Below, piece after piece: positions 11,501 to 23,320 of a stretch of DNA of 64,000 bases (position 1 is the first letter of the stretch; every line of letters begins with the position of its first letter). The notes under the pieces were generated by a model that was given only the letters and a program-made list of their open reading frames with translations, searched no databases and was not told where the DNA came from. A program made the position numbers and the translations under genes. The DNA is from Collybia mongolica (lineage: Eukaryota; Basidiomycota; Agaricomycetes; Agaricales; Clitocybaceae): assembly GCA_013420905.1 (NCBI GenBank), contig JAAXNY010000001.1, positions 4,402,001 through 4,466,000 on the forward strand. The letters are read 5' to 3'.

Positions 11501-11864
11501 ATGGATGTTTGTGTGACCAACTTGTTCGTGAAGGCGTCGTGCCAGGGAAAGGTAACCCTGATTTCGGAGAATCGCAGTTCAAGGAGTTCCAGTTGACCAA
11601 AATATTTGTAGAGGAGATCCCGAGCTATCCGAAAGGACGTCAACGAACGTCGGGAAGCGAAGGCACGAATTATGCACCTGTGATGTCGCTCCCAGCTCCA
11701 CGCACAGCATCCTGGCGGCAACGTTGAAGGGCCGTGCACTCTGCAGCATAGTTATCTGGGCTTTCACCATACGATTGCGCGATGATTTTGCGAATGGGAG
11801 TTGTCCAATCAACTTCCTCTGTTGCTTTCTTAGGAATCGATACCATTGGTGATTGGTGTGCCAT
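8547..11864 (-). CDS. bro1: Bro1-domain protein, ESCRT-associated (Bro1/ALIX family)
   Basis: Five exons (11864-11678, 11624-11113, 11060-9915, 9867-9566, 9513-8547) give 1037 residues with all phases correct. Residues 1 to about 390 form the Bro1 domain (start [13 protein letters not shown]), which binds Snf7 of ESCRT-III. Residues about 390-740 are the helical, coiled-coil V domain. Residues about 780-1037 are a Pro/Gln/Tyr-rich low-complexity tail. The N-terminus resembles fungal Bro1 more than PalA/Rim20, so multivesicular-body sorting and deubiquitinase recruitment on endosomes is the likelier role; a pH-signalling PalA function is the alternative. The start at 11864 is the first in-frame ATG preceding the conserved sequence; an extension to 11888 would need a non-ATG start. 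Confidence 0.92.
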
Positions 11865-13715
11865 TTCGATTGCAAGTTGAAAGCTCAAGGGCTTTCGAGG
11901 TGGACCTCAAAGGTTCGTTATCGTAATTCCGCAGCGATAAAAGATATATATGATATGGAAGCGCAGCCGCAAGCGTCGAAGCGGGTCTGTCAGAAGTCAG
12001 GGATTGGGGCAACGACGGAATCGGATTCGCGGTTTCGCCGTCCACACGGTAAGTTCCGGTCCATAATTAGCACCAGCGCTCTCTTGACTTTTACCTCCAA
12101 ACGAGCTCATCTGGGCCAAAATAAAGATACAAACCCGCTCAAACGATCGCGCCTACCCCAGGACGATATTCTGATACGACCAAACCTTGCTCATAACACT
12201 GTTGTGGAGCGAATTGTGCCCACTAACGATACGCTCAATATGCACGACCCGTCTTGTCGCTCGATTTTCTGCAGGCACTCAGCGCAGACAAGTGTATAAC
12301 CTCGCCCTCAACCCTTGTCCAATGGACGGTGGTGGGGTATCCTTCGTGATTACTATCACATCTTATTGGTCCAAGGAGGGTGACGCAAGCTGCCTTTCGA
12401 AACCGCCTTCTACAAGGCAGTCGCGCGCGGCACCGCGTGGCAGTGTTGCGATGGAATGCAGGGAAGTGACCGGATCATCCTTCTTGTTAAAGGCAGGGAT
12501 GCCAAACTAGGTCGCGCCGCAGTCTGCGCGCATATTATGCAGCTTGTGAGCAAAGACGTGGTAGCCGCGCAGATGCTCGAACTCAAGAAGGACGTTGGCA
12601 GGTATATGTTTGCGGACCCTCCGAACGGACTTCGGCTCCTGTTTATTTTCATTAAGATGCAGCTCGGGGTCCAAGCGACAACTTCGACTCAAGAGAAGAG
12701 CATACCTGTTCTATCTTTCAATTAGCGAGCAAGCTCCACAAACCGGGAGTCGCGAGAAGCACCAGCGCAGCTAGGGGAACACATTTGCGGTATGATATTA
12801 CCATCACCGGATGCTCACCCACAAAGTTGTCAGGAAAGCAGACCGTACACATCGGGCGCAGCTTCTCTTCACTTGGTCACTGAAGAACGAATATCCCTGT
12901 CAGACACCTGACCATCTCGGCCCGCTCGCCTGCAGCAAACCAATATCTTAGGGTGAACCACACTCATTCGACTGGACCAAAGACGCGGACCAAGTGATTG
13001 AATCTGGAAATAGAGAGCACCTATATTGACATCTAGATATCAGCGATGAAGTTCCACATTCTTCAGATCTCTGGAACCTTGGCACCAGGTCAGCATTCAG
13101 ATTGGGGTTGAACAACCTCATCTCGTCAATTGATGCTATGCCTTTCGCAAGTCTGATAGCTTCCTTGGCGGAAGTTGCAACCGCAAATGCTCAGTCACAA
13201 CCGATAATGGACCTATAAGGCGGTGGTTAAGGATCTACTCTGGGTTGTCTACTTAAAAGATGAGAGGAGTCTGAGGGCGTCGCGAAAACTCTGAGGTAGC
13301 GATATAGAGCTTTCCAACACCATTGACGTTGGTGGTAATTACGGTTGACATTCATCCAGTTGAGCTGGCTCATCTCGAGTTCCATAGCCATTCTAGGTCA
13401 TCGTGTCGCTCAGCCCGCTTGTTGTTTACTTCGAAATTCGCACTTCCTGGGTCGCTACAGAGAAGTTGATGTTGCATAATGACAGCCTTTATTTTTCAAT
13501 CCATTTCGATCTCAATGTAGACTTGAGGAGGTAAACAGATTTTTCGTGAGCGATAAATGGGCTTTAACGTAGTATAAGAAGTTATGTAGACGAGTTCCTA
13601 AAATTGAATGTGCCCAGATCCACGCGGCAACATACGTTGATGGACGCCGGACGGGTTATCCACACGGTAACTTCCGAACCCAACTTCCTCCAACTTACAC
13701 CTCAGTGACCTCACC
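11865..13715. other. Large intergenic region between bro1 and mic10, possibly expanded by an insertion
   Basis: About 1.85 kb. A stretch near 12043-12062 (tccacacggtaagttccg) and one near 13660-13680 (tccacacggtaacttccg) are almost the same and lie close to the two gene starts, as if one promoter had been split by about 1.6 kb. Between them, 12380-12725 has codon-like composition in one plus frame, ending with a stop at 12723-12725, but matches nothing I know. No transposon ends were recognised. Confidence 0.4.
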
Positions 13716-14219
13716 ATGTCCTCCCCTTTAAAACCTACCTCCAGCGAGGACATTCTTGGCCAAAAGGTATAGTGTTTTTCATCCGATGCTTGTAGCCAAT
13801 CGACTGACGGTTATAACAGTATGATCGTTGCCGTACGTTTTCTGAAACCATCTGAAATATTATGAGGTTTGACGAAGGAATGTATAGTTGCCGACTTGCT
13901 GGTGAAAACGTACGTGATGATACGTTCTATTCAGCGTACGCAATTACTAACACATTTCTGAATATTAGTGGGGTTGGCTTTAGCGCGGGCGTTGTCGCAT
14001 CCGTCATCTTATTCCGCCGTTTGTGTTTCACATTATTCAACACAAAAGTTGTGTATTGAGAACGATATACCACCCTTAGGACGAACGTGGCCCATCGCAC
14101 TAGCTACAGGATTTGGCGCCGGTGCCGCATACGCCGACTGCGACCGCTCCTTCAACCCCGCCAGAATACCGGGTACACGAATCATCCCTCATTCCGACGA
14201 ATCGAAACCTAGTCAATGA
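13716..14219 (+). CDS. mic10: MICOS complex subunit Mic10
   Basis: Five exons (13716-13766, 13820-13832, 13888-13909, 13969-14018, 14080-14219) give 91 residues in perfect phase. Exons 2 and 3 are only 13 and 22 nt. The protein has the Mic10 layout: a short matrix-side N-terminus with Y-D-R-C, a first membrane segment with glycine spacing (T-G-V-G-F-S-A-G, then V-V-A-S-V-I-L-F), a positive loop R-R-R-T-W, and a second segment with T-G-F-G-A-G-A-A-Y-A. Known Mic10 oligomerises through these glycine motifs and bends the inner membrane at crista junctions. The C-terminus has about 20 extra residues rich in Pro and charge. The gene is convergent with spt5. Confidence 0.9.
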
Positions 14220-14793
14220 ATATTGCAGGATGTTGGGCTGTTTATTTGGGAGGCCTGTGAGACAGGTATGGAAGGGACGCTGCAACAAAATAGAATTCAC
14301 ATTATTTACGAGATGAGTTTCGCCCCTTAAAACTACCTATAGATTGGACTGTACCCCCTCTCTTTTCATGTGATCTTCACCATCCTAACGTGTTTTGAGC
14401 ACCGAATTCGGCTGAGGTATCTCGTTCTGTGGAGGTGTGGTTGGCAGTTTACGCTGAGGTTCCTCCAGGACGAGTCTTCTGTACAGAACATCTGGTTCAA
14501 AATTGCTGTCAGAAATGGTCTATGACGTGTGACGTATAGAACAAACAGCCTGAAGCTGCCATGATTGGCAACGAGACAAATATCATACGAATTCGACGAG
14601 CTTCAAGTGGAAGTTTAGGTTGTGCCATTTAAATTTGTGGAAGAAAGAAACTGTGCGACACTTGAACGTTTAACCTGAATGTAGAGAGCCGGCTCGGAAT
14701 TCGGATACGAATCGGCTTATATTTGCCCAGTCTAGTATATGAAAAGGTGCAAGAAATTATCAATGGAACTATAATACGGAGTGCGGGGCAGGA
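14220..14793. other. Intergenic between convergent mic10 and spt5
   Basis: 574 bp between two stop codons, holding the 3' ends of both genes. No coding sequence, repeat or RNA gene was recognised. Confidence 0.6.
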
Positions 14794-17700
14794 CTAATAA
14801 CCCTCTTTATACAATGCCGCCAAGAAATCTCTCTTAACTTCGAAGACAAAAGTGGGATCTGACGTCGTCGAGACTGGGATGATATCGTCCGGTGTCTCCC
14901 GGACAATGACAACCTTGCCTTTATTTTTCTCGTCCTTGTGTGCCAGAACAAGCGCTTCGGAGTGAATGAATTCTGGCTGGGCTGGCAAGAGGTACCGGAC
15001 AAGTATGCTTCGCTCCTCTCCCGAGTCAAATGCAATCAATGCCGATTGGTCAAATTCTGCAGAGGCTCGGGTGGCAGCCTTGATTCGGCCTGTTTTTCCC
15101 TCGAAGTCGCCGCTGAGATAGTTCGACACGCGTGTCCCATGGACGACGACTTTTATGCGCTGTTGATAATTGGCAAATGCAGGGTCGAAGATCCACGCGT
15201 CATCCAGGTCTAGGGAGCAGCATCAGATGGCATTAAGTGCAAATATGAGGAAACTAACCCAGGTCGTCGGTATCAGGACGGTATGTAGAGGGTACACCAC
15301 CAGGTGTTGGGGCCGAAAGGTTGTTTGTGTTTCCACCAGCACCGAAGACATAACCGGGAGTCGAAGCAGGCCATGTTGTTCCTGGCGTCATCGTCGCACT
15401 ATTGAATCCAGGCGTGGCAGCTCCAGGCGTTGGAGCACTGCTTGCCTGCGGGGCGCCGGTGTCAGGGAGAATGGAAAGGTACATAAATATTTGGAAACAC
15501 ATACCCCCCAACCTGCATTATCAGACCAGCTATCAACCCCACTGCCCCAACCTGACGCTGCTGGCCTTCCAGGCGTCGCTCCTCCCCATCCTCCGACATT
15601 CCTTCCAGGGGTTGCACCGCCCCAGGTAGCTGAAGCTCCACCACTGCCACTGCCACTGCCACTACCACTGGCATAAGGGTTGGGTGTCCGTGAGTTGGCG
15701 TTCCAAGCAGGCGTACGTCCTCCATCAGTTGCGTATGGGTTTGGCGTGCGCGAAGAAGCGTTCCACGCGGGTGTTTTGCCTCCTTCAGCATATGGGTTGG
15801 GAGTGCGGGACGATGCGTTCCATGCTGGGGTACGCCCTTCGCCACCGTAAGGATTGGGTGTCCGGCTAGCACCCCAACCAGGCGTTCGTGACCCAGCACC
15901 GTTGTGGGGACCCCCGGCGTATGGATTCGAGGTCCGAGTACCCCCACCATAGCTTGCGGGAGGGCCCATCGATCCGGATCCCGAACTAGAGCCACGGCCA
16001 GTCAACCCCACAAGTTTGCCACTGGGTCTACATTGTCAAGAAAAGATTAATTCTCTGCGCGACGCCTTGTTGAAACTGAATGCTCACAATCGTTCCCGGA
16101 GTTTGTCTTTCTCAAGCGTGATCACTTTATTCCCTGTTCGTAGTTCAACACGCACAGCGGGCCCGTTGGTGTCTTTGATTGTTCCGACGTATCCTTTATG
16201 AGGACCCTTGATAACACATACAGTGAGGCCGATGTCACGATCTCGCGGCCCACGCCCCATGCTCCCGGACCCCACCATGCCTCCGGTAGGAGGGACAAGC
16301 GCAGGGTTCATCTTTGACAAGTCGGTTCCTGTCTTTAAGAGGTTGCCTTTTGGTGCGAGCGATGCTAATGAACGTGTGCGTGTGACAAATACACCACCAT
16401 TTTCAACAATATCGCGGTTGTGCAAGAAAGCAAAGAAGGATTGGTGGGTATGCAACACTCGTCCTTTCCGTCCCTGATTGTTATAAATGATGAGGAATAC
16501 CACTGGCCAGACTGTGATTCTTAAAACTTACTTCGCCATCTATTTCTTTGACGTTATCATTGATGCGCAATTCATGCCCTTCAGAGTCAGTAGCAATAGC
16601 TCGAACAGAGTCGCGCCGCATGGAAATCTGGTGTGGTTGTACCAGCCGAACTTGCCCATTCTGATCGAGGACACGGAAGGAATCGCGCTCTGTTTTATAG
16701 ATCACACCGACGGTTTGCGCACTGGGTATAGATGAGTTGGAATATTTAGATGAGTAAGATAGGACCTACTCCAGTTGCACCAAGTCGTGCAATTCGTAGT
16801 TTCCAATGATATTCGTACCAGAACCAACCTCGGCAGCTTCTCTTAGATCTTTTGAAAATACAGACACCTAAAGAAAACGATTAAATCAAAAGAATCCTTC
16901 TAAAATAGCGGGAACCTCACCTCTTGCATCGACATGTCCGACAAGAAAGTAACAACATTATCGGCAACTGATACCACTAAACCAGTCTCATCAGCGTTCT
17001 GCCCTGTCATGACCTTGACGTGGTCTCCAGGCTTGAATCTCTTCCTCACACTCCTCGCTGGTAACTCAACCTTTTGGCCATCAATGTCAACCCCAATGGC
17101 GGTGATTATGACAACGTCCTGGTGGATTTCGTCAACTACTCCGTGAACGCCAGCTTGTTCTCCTTCGAAAACTTCAACATGATCTCCGGGCTGAAGCACG
17201 GAAATAGCTGCCTTGCGTGATGCCTCTGCTATGATGGAGAGATCAACAACGCCGTCGGCTTCTGCACCATCTTGACGTCTCGTAAACTGCGTAATTTCAT
17301 CCAAGGTGGGATTGACGTCTTCCAAAATGAGAGCGCTCAGTTTGAAGTCTTTCTCGATGAACCCATCTTTGTAAGTATCGTTTTGGAATACAAAGACCTG
17401 ATTGCGTTTCGACACATGCTTTCGACCCCAAACTTTGATGATTTCCTCATAGTTAAAGAGTCGCTGTGGTGGTCTCATACTTCCGGATCCCGTTGTCGTT
17501 TTCTTCCTTTTACGGCCATCGAGCGGGCCATCGTCGCGAGGGTTTAGGTCGATACGCGGAATAAATTTAAGGCCAACGTCTTCACCGTTTTCCGTGATAT
17601 CCATCACCTGGGCCAGATCGCCTGCATATTTTCCGCGTCTAATTCGGACCCAACTTCCTGGTGTCACTGTCAAATCCTGCTTTTTGATTTGCAACAGACT

Positions 17701-18655
17701 AGCCATTTCTTCAATGGGTACCAGTTGTATTCCACGACTGGGGAAGACACCAACGAGACCATTACACGCCTGGGTAACTTGTTGCGAACTGCGCGCTTCC
17801 ACATAAATCATACCAGGTAACGAGTCGCGTTGGAAAGCAGCAAGGATGTTGAGAGGTCGCGCACTGTATTCCACGTCGATAGCCTTTCGCATGAGGCTGA
17901 ATACAATATCACGCTCTCGGCCAGGCTACATAGAAATTGTTTGCACATGCGGAAAAATTGAAGCTCGAAGAACTCACTCTGACTCGAACTTGCCATAGAC
18001 TCGCATCATGTACGGAGGGCATCAAGAGGCGTTGGGGAATTTCGTTCATGTCCCCGGTATAACGAACTGCGGCTCGCCCTCCATAGCGCCGACTGAGATC
18101 CCTCGCAATTTGCTCTGGAGTTTGGTCGTCCTCTACCTGCAGCCTACTGTCCAAAGCAGCGTGATGTCTTCTTCCACCATCATCCTCCACGTCATCAACA
18201 GTCTCGATGAATCCATCTGTCGTGTAACGTTAATAGGTGAATCATAGTGGCGAGGACTGTCTTACCAGCCCCGTAGTCTTCGTCTTCCTCCTCTTCTTCG
18301 TCTTCGTCACTAACTTCGGCTTCGAGATCGACGAAGCGACTGGCAATAGAACGTTTGTGGCGATGCTGGCCCCCAAAGTTTGTGGAAGGTCAAATGTGTG
18401 TGGATAGTTGCGCACCTTTGCTCGCTTCTTGCTTTTCTTGCCCGCAAGTTCTTCTTCCTCTTCCTCATCTTCTTCATCGTCCTCATCATCTTCGTCAGGA
18501 TCCTCTTCCTCTTCCTCTTCCTCCTCCTCTGCAAGGGCCCTCTGTGGGGCTTTTTGTGTTTTCTCCTCTCCCACACCCTGTTCCGTATCCTCGACGTCAG
18601 GCATCACTGCATCCGAGTTGTCCTGGTACATATGGTGGTCATCAAAATCGGACAT
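14794..18655 (-). CDS. spt5: Transcription elongation factor Spt5
   Basis: Ten exons (18655-18416, 18365-18266, 18216-17978, 17925-16921, 16867-16770, 16721-16532, 16473-16088, 16027-15505, 15445-15259, 15209-14794) give 1127 residues. The order is classical: an acidic N-terminus with long Glu/Asp runs, the NGN domain (around R-Y-T-G-D... to F-P-S-R-G-I-Q-L-V-P), serial KOW domains (W-V-R-I-R-R-G-K-Y-A-G-D-L, L-Q-P-G-D-H-V-E-V-F, F-K-P-G-D-H-V-K-V), and a C-terminal repeat region. That region has about five S-R-T-P-N-P-Y / T-P-A-W-N-A units, the likely target of Bur1/Cdk9-type kinases, followed by A-T-P-G units and a last folded domain. Spt5 pairs with Spt4 on RNA polymerase II. The gene is divergent from the F-box gene (194 bp apart). 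Confidence 0.96.
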
Positions 18656-18849
18656 GGTGGTAATGGTAGTCCGAAAGAAAATGAGCACAGAACTTGTTCA
18701 CTTCAATACTCGCCGACACAGCTAACCATACGGAGGAAATTACGTAATTCCTGCCGTGCTTCCCGCCCGTGATGCTGGAAAACACACAAGAGCCGGTAGG
18801 CGGCGGCCCGCACTCGCTTTTGTGAACCACCATCTCCAAAAATCCTAGA

Positions 18850-20581
18850 ATGACTCAATTTCTGGACCTTCCACTAGAAATCCTACCAGTCGTCTTTGAA
18901 AATATCCTCAAACCACACCATATTACGTCTATCTGCCTTGTAAACAAGACTTTCTACGGGTTCGCAATTCGGAGGCTTTATGAGCGTGCATCTATATATT
19001 CGTGGCAACGAGACGGAAAGACCAAGGTCATAACCTACGTGCCTGATACTTTTGAATAATAGTGATGCTCTATTCTAGGTCATCCAGCTATTTACCACCC
19101 TCGCAGGGTATCCTCACCTGGCGGAATACGTTCATCGACTTGGTTTGCCCCCACCATTCAGATGACGCAATAGGAGCTCATGATCTCCTCGTTTCCTGTC
19201 AGAGATTCGCGAATTTCCAAAAGCTTTTACTGGGTCTGGCATCGATATCCTTGACATAGTCCTCACAGGGATAAAAAATTGCCTCAACCTGCGGGCCTGC
19301 ACTTGGACTCGGGATGGATCCTTGAACTCTGCCATTTTAGACGCTCTACAGAAATGTAATTCTCTGCAGGAACTGGAAATAAACGGCCACAGCGACGGAA
19401 ACTACGATCCCGATCTTCTTCATCGATTCACTCGCCTAACCAGGATATCTTTAATAATGCCAAGCTTCGCCGTGGCGGACAGGTTATGCCCGTGGATAGA
19501 TAAAACAGTGCAAAACCTCCAGAGCTTGACGCTTCTATGCAAAGTCGCGCTTTCCGGTTTCTCGATTGATATACCTGTCTGATGCCATCCTCAACTCACC
19601 AGGCATCCCCTATCATTACAGACAAGATACTGGAGTCACTAGCTCCAAGTCTTGTCAATCTGAGAGATTTATTCCTCACTGGCTGCCCAAAGGTCACCCA
19701 TCGCGGCGTTTGGGCTGTACTCTCAACCAATGCCGTTGGTATTGTCAACTTGGGGCTTGAGGGCCTATCAACAAATTTCGTAAGACATTTACGTTCTTAC
19801 CCTGACCTTTTGACGTTAGAACCCATTAGGACATGGGATTTTTAGCTAGTAATTGCACCAAGTCCAGTACACTGGCACGACTGAGATCTATTACCATCAC
19901 AGTACATCAGCAGTTACCACTCAAGACTTGGATGAGTGACGTCCTAGAACTTTTGTCCTTCGCGCCTTTGGAAAAATTCCAAATCTATTCCTCAGGTGCA
20001 TTTTTCGAATCACCTTCCACAGACGATTTTTGGTTCCAGCTAGTGAAATCACACGGACAGCGCCTCGCGCGATTCTCAGTCCACCGAATGCTAATAAGTA
20101 TCGACGCTATCAATGCGATTTGTGTTGGGTGCACCTCGCTCGAACAGTTATTTGTGGTCGTCGAGCCAAGTTCACTGGTACGAGCATTCACCCCGCCCTT
20201 GGTTTCATGACACTTACGAAATACCATAATAGCAAGGGCTCGGCGCATGTCTGAGCAGAGCGCATGTCCTCCGTTCGGTGCATATCAATTATCCCCTGGA
20301 AGCGGATCCTGATGTCGTCCCAGTTCTCGCGGCGAGTGAAGCATTGGCGATCATCAGACTCTGTAAACCAACCCTTACCCAATTTGGCTGCAACGCTCGA
20401 GTGTGGCAGGTCAGAAAAAAAATTTAAAAACATATTGCTTGCTATGCTAATAGTGACCATACTGATACAGGTTGGTAGGACAATTGAAATGGATCACGAC
20501 GGGGTGCTCCGAGCTCAACCAAGGCTTTCTCCATACGAAAGTCCCGATATCCCGGAATCTTTTCTTGTTGTGCGGACGTAG
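18850..20581 (+). CDS. F-box protein with leucine-rich C-terminal part
   Basis: Seven exons (18850-19026, 19079-19142, 19203-19543, 19603-19779, 19830-20177, 20233-20409, 20471-20581) give 464 residues in phase. Exon 1 may instead end at 19038, also in frame. Residues 3-45 are an F-box (F-L-D-L-P-L-E-I-L-P-V-V-F, then I-C-L-V-N-K-T-F), which would bind Skp1 of an SCF ubiquitin ligase. The rest has irregular leucine-rich repeats (L-R-A-C-T-W-T, L-Q-E-L-E-I-N-G, L-R-D-L-F-L-T-G-C), the presumed substrate-binding part. This family is greatly expanded in Agaricomycetes and the substrate cannot be guessed. It is convergent with the DJ-1 gene, with 60 bp between stops. Confidence 0.85.
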
Positions 20582-20641
20582 CACCGCTAAGGGCTTAGTT
20601 CAAACCATGAGAAATTTGCCAATATATTCCTCATGTCTCCA

Positions 20642-21572
20642 TCAGAAAGGGGTCCCAGGAGGGAACACCATCGGGTTGTACACCTCTTTCCGTTTTGCAG
20701 ACCCACATAGCATCTCCACTAAAGTGAGAGCAAATGGGAACGCAGTTCCTTCGCATTGTTACCTATTAGGGTCCGACCAACATGTTTGGAGATGCAAACT
20801 TACCAGGCCCCCGACTAGTATATCACCATGTCAGCTTGGAGCGCAAATTGGGACCAGCATCACGCACCTTGTGATTAAATGCCCGGAAACAACGACAGGC
20901 TCTTCGGAATAATCAAAAGCTGTAAAGGGGAGCATTAGATTTAGAGTTCGATTTGGTGGCTTGAATGATGATCGAGTTCACCCTTTACGAGATGTGATTT
21001 GACACTGGGGTGTGAGGTAATGGGCTGATGAGGGAGGCCTGCTGTTAAAGCGGCAAGGCTTCCTATACCAGGGACTCGGATAAGATTTACATTGGAGCGA
21101 TAGGCGGAACTCCTAACCAGCACAGATCATTCCTACGAGTTTCTTTTCTTTCAAATATTCGCGAACCAGAGCTTGGACATCTTCATTCTGGGACATCGTT
21201 TTAGCGCCTTCAGCGCCTCCAGGGATTACCAAAAGGTCATAATTTTCCTGGGGGATAGCCAATGTCAAAACTGAGACAGGAATCAGCAAGACTCAAGCGC
21301 TAACAGGACCAGATTTGGCAAGGTCAAAGTTGACGTCTGGTATGACTTTGAGGCCCCGCGAACACTGCGCATATTGGGGAGTCGTATCCCCTGACTTGCC
21401 GCTTGCATGGACAAAAGCGGATGTCGTTTTCACCCCAGCACGGGCGAGGGTGTCGTAGGCGATGGTGCTGAAATCAGCCCATTGAGATTAGATCTCGTGG
21501 GACCTTGTTACTTCAAGCTTACAATTCCATTTCCTCTGTTCCATTAGCAATTAGGATAAGAGCAGATGGCAT
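20642..21572 (-). CDS. DJ-1/PARK7-like protein (DJ-1/PfpI family)
   Basis: Seven exons (21572-21523, 21467-21305, 21247-21118, 21062-20982, 20919-20868, 20814-20804, 20748-20642) give 197 residues, the usual DJ-1 length. Exon 6 is only 11 nt. The conserved features are M-P-S-A-L-I-L-I-A-N-G-T-E-E-M-E (with the conserved acidic residue), L-L-V-I-P-G-G-A-E-G-A, the nucleophilic-cysteine elbow G-M-I-C-A-G-S, and C-terminal I-T-S-R-G-P-G-T-A-F-P-F-A-L. DJ-1 proteins are linked to oxidative-stress protection and to glyoxalase/deglycase activity; which applies here is unknown. The second intron could use other sites, but only gttagc...ccccag keeps the phase and the motif spacing. Confidence 0.88.
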
Positions 21573-22559
21573 GATTATATGTCGACTTGGGAGATGCAAG
21601 GCGATTAAGAATGACGTTAAAATCTAATCTACTGCTCCTAATGCAAAACATGAATTTGAACCTCCGACGCTGCCGACTACATTGCCGTGATACTGCAAAG
21701 TTATACGAGATGTAGCAATGTTGAGTAGAATGGTAAGTGTATACTCCTGATGATCTCTTGCATAAGCGTATAAGCATACTGCCAACAAACGCCTCACTGG
21801 AGATAAGGCGTTCAATCCATTTTCCGCAGCCCAAACAGACGAAGACTGCAGACCACGCGGTGTCATTGAGAGTACGGTTCTACCGTAAGCATTTTAACGC
21901 GCAGATAGCCAAAAAATTCCCCCATGAAGGCGTGGCTCAACGGTGAGAGAATCTCAAGCCCCTAACGCACCTTCCACATGAGTATTTGTCAATTCATGAC
22001 TCAAAAACTCGATTCTCGCGGGCCCGCATGGTACAAGCACACATCAACTCTCCCGAAACCTCTCGAAAGAACCTTCCTACGAATTTTCCGTGTAATGCAA
22101 CTTCCCCGAGTAGACGAGGCCGACCCAACGCCCATCACACACCCGCCTCAAGGATTTCAAAACCTCGGAGGACGAACGTAATACCCACAGATTCTGGATA
22201 TGGCATTTAACAGCTTTATTTATGTCGCACAACAAAACACATGGCCAGGTTTACACCGGCCCTTCGAAATACACATATCCCTCCAGGGAAGCAGATCACA
22301 CCTGGGCGCTTCTACTCCCGCCAAGATAATGGCTTATTCCAGCACACTTCCCCGCAGCAGACGGTGTCGACGTGACGTCAAAGCCTCTAGAAGACAGCTA
22401 CAGTAATGGGGATATCCAAGATAGATAGAGGATGAGGAGCTGCGGACTCGGGGCTGAATCCTGCCAGTAGGCGCGCCCCGTACTTATCTGATGTTCATAT
22501 AGGAGTAGGGGACCTAGGAGGTAGTGCGGGGCATTCCCGCCGGTACGCGGAGATAGGGG

Positions 22560-23320
22560 CCACATAGTCTGCGTCATTAAATTTTGACCACATCAAGCTG
22601 GGCGATGCACCACACCCGCGCCAGCACCAGCGCCTAATGATGCAGTTTCTGGCCGGAAGCCAGGGCCTAGAGGCAGTTCCATCAGACACACGCGGGGTTG
22701 GTTCGTATCGTGGGAGTGCATGTGCGTATGTACACCACGAAGGCTGGGCTATTTCGAGACTAGCTGACTTGTTCGCCGGTGGGCTCAATAATAGGCACGG
22801 GCTGTAGAATGCTGTAGAAAGAAGCTTAAGGTAGCCGTGGGCTATGGAATGCAGCGGTAATTGTTAGGACGGGCCTTCTGATGTCCGCAAACGATCGGCG
22901 AATGGATTTACGTTTTGCGTGCCAATCCTTGGGGCCTGGGGGCGGTTCCACGAGGCGCGTGGGGGGCCGGCCTGATACCCCAGGAGCACATATACCGAAA
23001 GAATTGGCTATATTGGGGATGGGCAATTTTTTCGGAAGGTGTCGGGCTAGGCAAACAGGCCGCAGAATGCAGCGGAGATTTATATGAAGCCTGTCTTTTA
23101 GTGTGGTGGTGTTCGCAAACGATCGGCATGTGCGTTTTTGAAATGGTGTGATAACTCTTGGGGCCTGGCACCGACTGGCCCCATATTACGGGAACGCATG
23201 AAAACCGAGTTCATGGGCTGTAGAATAAAAATCATAGTGGGGAGGAATGCAACGAACATTTTTCTATAACGACTAGCTTTCCGATACCCGCAAACGATCA
23301 GCCTGCACCCTCCTGTCTGA
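22560..23320. repeat. Degenerate tandem repeat, about four units of 175-270 bp
   Basis: The landmark gcaaacgatc occurs at 22887, 23115 and 23290. A second landmark gggcct, followed by a G-rich and gttcca-like stretch, occurs at 22663, 22932 and 23161. Motifs gggctgtagaat / gaatgcagcgg recur before each gcaaacgatc. Units are strongly diverged and vary in length. No protein-coding capacity is apparent. Confidence 0.6.

Noticed and set aside
12456..12725. 89-codon plus-strand frame as a gene
   Set aside because: No homology recognised and no exon partners on either side; left as an unassigned coding-like fragment.
18408..18725. Ser-rich and hydrophobic open frames on the plus strand opposite the spt5 start
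   Set aside because: They are complements of the Glu/Asp-rich low-complexity coding sequence of spt5, with no independent gene features.
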